Positions 6,273 to 8,099 of a stretch of DNA of 8,099 nt are shown here, in pieces (the stretch's first letter is position 1; every line of letters begins with the position of its first letter). The position numbers and the translations under genes were made by a program. Source of the stretch: an uncultured Limosilactobacillus sp. GTDB taxonomy: Bacteria > Bacillota > Bacilli > Lactobacillales > Lactobacillaceae. Below the pieces are notes generated by a model that was given only the letters and a program-made list of their open reading frames with translations, was not told the origin of the DNA and made no database searches. The stretch spans positions 1-8,099 of the forward strand of contig CALVFC010000058.1 in the NCBI GenBank assembly GCA_944326735.1, read 5' to 3'.

Positions 6273-7030
6273 TGCGAATTGATATTTTAAGCCTCTTCCC
6301 CGATATGTTTAAGGCGACGATGGGCGAGTCGATCGTCGGTAAGGCTCAAGACAATGGCTTTTTAGACATCCATGTGACCGACTTCCGCGATTACACCACA
6401 GACAAGCATAACCACGTTGATGATGCACCGTTTGGTGGGGGTGCTGGAATGTTGCTCCAGGCGCAACCAATCTTTGATGCAATGGCGGCCGTTCACGAGC
6501 AAACCAAGGGCCAGTATTCCCGAGGCCGGGTGATCTTGATGGATCCTGCTGGGCGGCGCTTTGACCAGGACTATGCTCAAGAATTAGCCCAAGAAGACCA
6601 CCTGACATTTATCTGTGGTCACTATGAAGGCTACGATGAGCGGATTCGTCACCTGGTTACGGACGAGGCGTCCCTAGGTGATTACGTCCTCACGGGTGGT
6701 GAATTAGCCGCTATGGTCATGATTGATGCCACCGTCCGCTTTGTGCCTGGTGTGCTGGGCAATATGTCTTCTCCAATGGGCGATTCATTCAGCAATGGCC
6801 TGCTGGAGTACCCTCAATATACTCGACCGGCTGATTTCCGGGGGATGAAAGTTCCCGAAGTCCTTACATCTGGCAACCACCAAAAAATTCGTGAATGGCG
6901 GATGAAGGAATCGTTGCGGCGGACCCTTGAGCGACGACCGGACCTGTTGAAGACAGCAAAACTCAGTCGAGAACAGGAAATCATGTTACAAGACCTCAAG
7001 CTGGAACAAGACCCAGATGCACCAGAATAG
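6272..7030 (+). CDS. trmD: tRNA (guanine-N1-)-methyltransferase TrmD
   Basis: 252-aa SPOUT-class methyltransferase that uses S-adenosylmethionine to make m1G37 beside the anticodon of tRNAs reading CNN and some other codons, preventing +1 frameshifts. Family motifs are all present: PFGGGAGM from residue 53, DPAG near 91-94, [10 protein letters not shown] from 115, and the trefoil-knot cofactor loop [10 protein letters not shown] at 135-144. Asp171 in GDSF corresponds to the proposed catalytic aspartate, and YPQYTRP follows. GGAGGG at 6257-6262 is a good ribosome site 9 bases before the ATG. The one-base overlap with rimM shows a shared transcript. rplS, the usual next gene, is absent; a permease gene begins 11 bases after the stop. 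Confidence 0.98.
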   Translation: MRIDILSLFPDMFKATMGESIVGKAQDNGFLDIHVTDFRDYTTDKHNHVDDAPFGGGAGMLLQAQPIFDAMAAVHEQTKGQYSRGRVILMDPAGRRFDQDYAQELAQEDHLTFICGHYEGYDERIRHLVTDEASLGDYVLTGGELAAMVMIDATVRFVPGVLGNMSSPMGDSFSNGLLEYPQYTRPADFRGMKVPEVLTSGNHQKIREWRMKESLRRTLERRPDLLKTAKLSREQEIMLQDLKLEQDPDAPE

Positions 7031-7041
7031 GGGGAAGCTGA

Positions 7042-8099
7042 ATGAAAAAGTTAATTCAACGCCTCTTCTGGAAACAGGATCCCTCAGTCTATTCGGATAA
7101 GGACGCAAAACTGACGCCGAGCTTGCATACCCTTGATCTGGTGGGGCTCGGTACCGGGATGGTCGTTGGGACCGCGATCTTCACGTTACCAGGAATTGTG
7201 GCGGCCGAACATACTGGTCCCGCAGTACCACTGGCCTTCATTGTTGCTGCCATTGGTGCAGGCTTGTCCGCGTTGGCGTATGCGGAGACGTCCTCTGTGC
7301 TGCCATTTGCCGGATCGGCCTTTTCGTGGATCAACGTCCTGTTCGGTGAATTTCTTGGCTGGATCGCCGGCTGGGCTCTCTTGGCGGAGTACTTCATTTC
7401 GGTTGCCTTTGTTGCATCTGGCTGGTCAGCCTATATGCGAGGCTTTCTGGGGAGCTTTGGTATTTACCTGCCCAAGGCCTTAACCGGGGGCTTTAATCCC
7501 CAGAAAGGGTCTTACGTTGATATCCTGGCAGCGATTGCGATCCTGATCGTAGGGTGCTTAATTTCACGGGGATTGCACCAAGTTAGTCGGATTGAAAATA
7601 CCATTGTTTCTGTCAAATTACTCGTTATCTTGATGTTTATCGTGGTTGGCGCAACCGCAATTCATCCCCAAAACTACACCCCATTCATCCCACCACATGT
7701 GCCAGGCACAACGTTTGGTGGTTGGCAGGGGATCATTGCGGGGACTGCGCAGATTTTCATTGCCTACGTCGGCTTTGATGCCATTGCGGCCAACACCGCC
7801 GAGACGGTGAACCCGCAGAAGACGATGCCCCGGGGATTGATTGGGACATTGGTCTTAGGGACCGGCTTCTTCATTGCCGTGTCGCTGGTCCTGGTGGGGA
7901 TGTTCAAGTACAGCCGTTACGCCAATAATGCGGAACCCGCTGCCTGGGCATTGCGTCATTCTGGCCATTACATCACGGCCAACCTGCTGTCCATCGTGGC
8001 GATTGTGGGAATCTTCTCCGCTTTAATTGCCATTCTGTTGGCCTCGTCACGACTGATCTATGCCTTTGGACGTGATGGCTTGTTACCGAAGACGTTAGG
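7042..8099 (+). CDS. APC-superfamily amino-acid permease (CAT/YfnA-like), 3' truncated by window
   Basis: The reading frame is open for 352 codons from ATG 7042 to the window edge, without a stop or frameshift. Its ribosome site AGGGGG (7029-7034) overlaps the trmD stop. The protein is mostly hydrophobic helices. TM1 carries the APC glycine-rich motif as GLGTGMVVGTAIFTLPG (35-51). The TM6 region reads AYVGFDAIAANTAETVNPQ (241-259), followed by TMPRG, which is typical of the cationic amino acid transporter (CAT) family of APC permeases. The short cytoplasmic N-terminus (MKKLIQRLFWK) also fits. It likely imports an amino acid with protons; the substrate cannot be read from the sequence. About a quarter of the protein is probably missing. 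The 11-base gap suggests co-transcription with rimM-trmD. A sampled line is about 60% G+C, well above the adhesin. Confidence 0.9.
   Translation, partial: MKKLIQRLFWKQDPSVYSDKDAKLTPSLHTLDLVGLGTGMVVGTAIFTLPGIVAAEHTGPAVPLAFIVAAIGAGLSALAYAETSSVLPFAGSAFSWINVLFGEFLGWIAGWALLAEYFISVAFVASGWSAYMRGFLGSFGIYLPKALTGGFNPQKGSYVDILAAIAILIVGCLISRGLHQVSRIENTIVSVKLLVILMFIVVGATAIHPQNYTPFIPPHVPGTTFGGWQGIIAGTAQIFIAYVGFDAIAANTAETVNPQKTMPRGLIGTLVLGTGFFIAVSLVLVGMFKYSRYANNAEPAAWALRHSGHYITANLLSIVAIVGIFSALIAILLASSRLIYAFGRDGLLPKTL

Noticed and set aside
7089..7483. Reading frames of 102 aa (minus, 7089-7397) and 116 aa (plus, 7133-7483)
   Set aside because: Both overlap the permease, whose frame carries clear family motifs. 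They are composition-driven shadows in GC-rich DNA.

Overview
The window looks like a chromosomal segment of a lactobacillus, most likely of the Limosilactobacillus type. The signs are a Mub-type, sortase-anchored surface protein with a YSIRK-like signal peptide and an LPQTG anchor, next to the conserved Firmicutes cluster rpsP-khpA-rimM-trmD. Base composition is uneven. Sampled 60-base lines in the adhesin run from about 27% to 42% G+C, and a sampled line in the permease is about 60%. The species cannot be fixed from the sequence alone. Every gene is on the + strand.

Region 1 (1-174) is a non-coding leader. It holds a good candidate promoter (TTGTTA, 17 bp, TAGAAT) whose -35 box lies inside a 7+4+7 inverted repeat that could be an operator. 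Region 2 (175-5079) is one very large adhesin gene of 1634 codons. In order it has a signal peptide, a Ser/Asn/Gln-rich linker, a non-repeated N-terminal region of about 420 residues that I cannot assign to a family, four Mub-like B1-B2 repeat units of about 250 residues, a (Thr-Pro)x15 wall-spanning stalk, and the LPQTG sorting signal. The four units are not equivalent. Units 1 and 3 share one set of sequence variants and units 2 and 4 another, so the array reads A-B-A'-B' and probably grew by duplication of a two-unit block.

Region 3 (5080-7030) is the housekeeping translation cluster. A strong extended -10 promoter drives rpsP (ribosomal protein S16) and khpA (KH-domain RNA chaperone). A clear intrinsic terminator follows khpA, and then come rimM (30S maturation factor) and trmD (tRNA m1G37 methyltransferase), which overlap by one base. 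Together these genes serve 30S subunit assembly and reading-frame accuracy. The terminator inside the cluster suggests that rpsP-khpA are expressed at a higher level than rimM-trmD.

Region 4 (7042-8099) is the first 352 codons of an APC-superfamily amino-acid permease, cut by the window edge. It starts 11 bases after trmD, where rplS is usually found in related bacteria, and is probably co-transcribed with trmD. Both flanks of the cluster therefore carry surface or transport genes. I see no CRISPR array, insertion sequence, tRNA or rRNA. The adhesin is the accessory element and holds most of the unusual structure.
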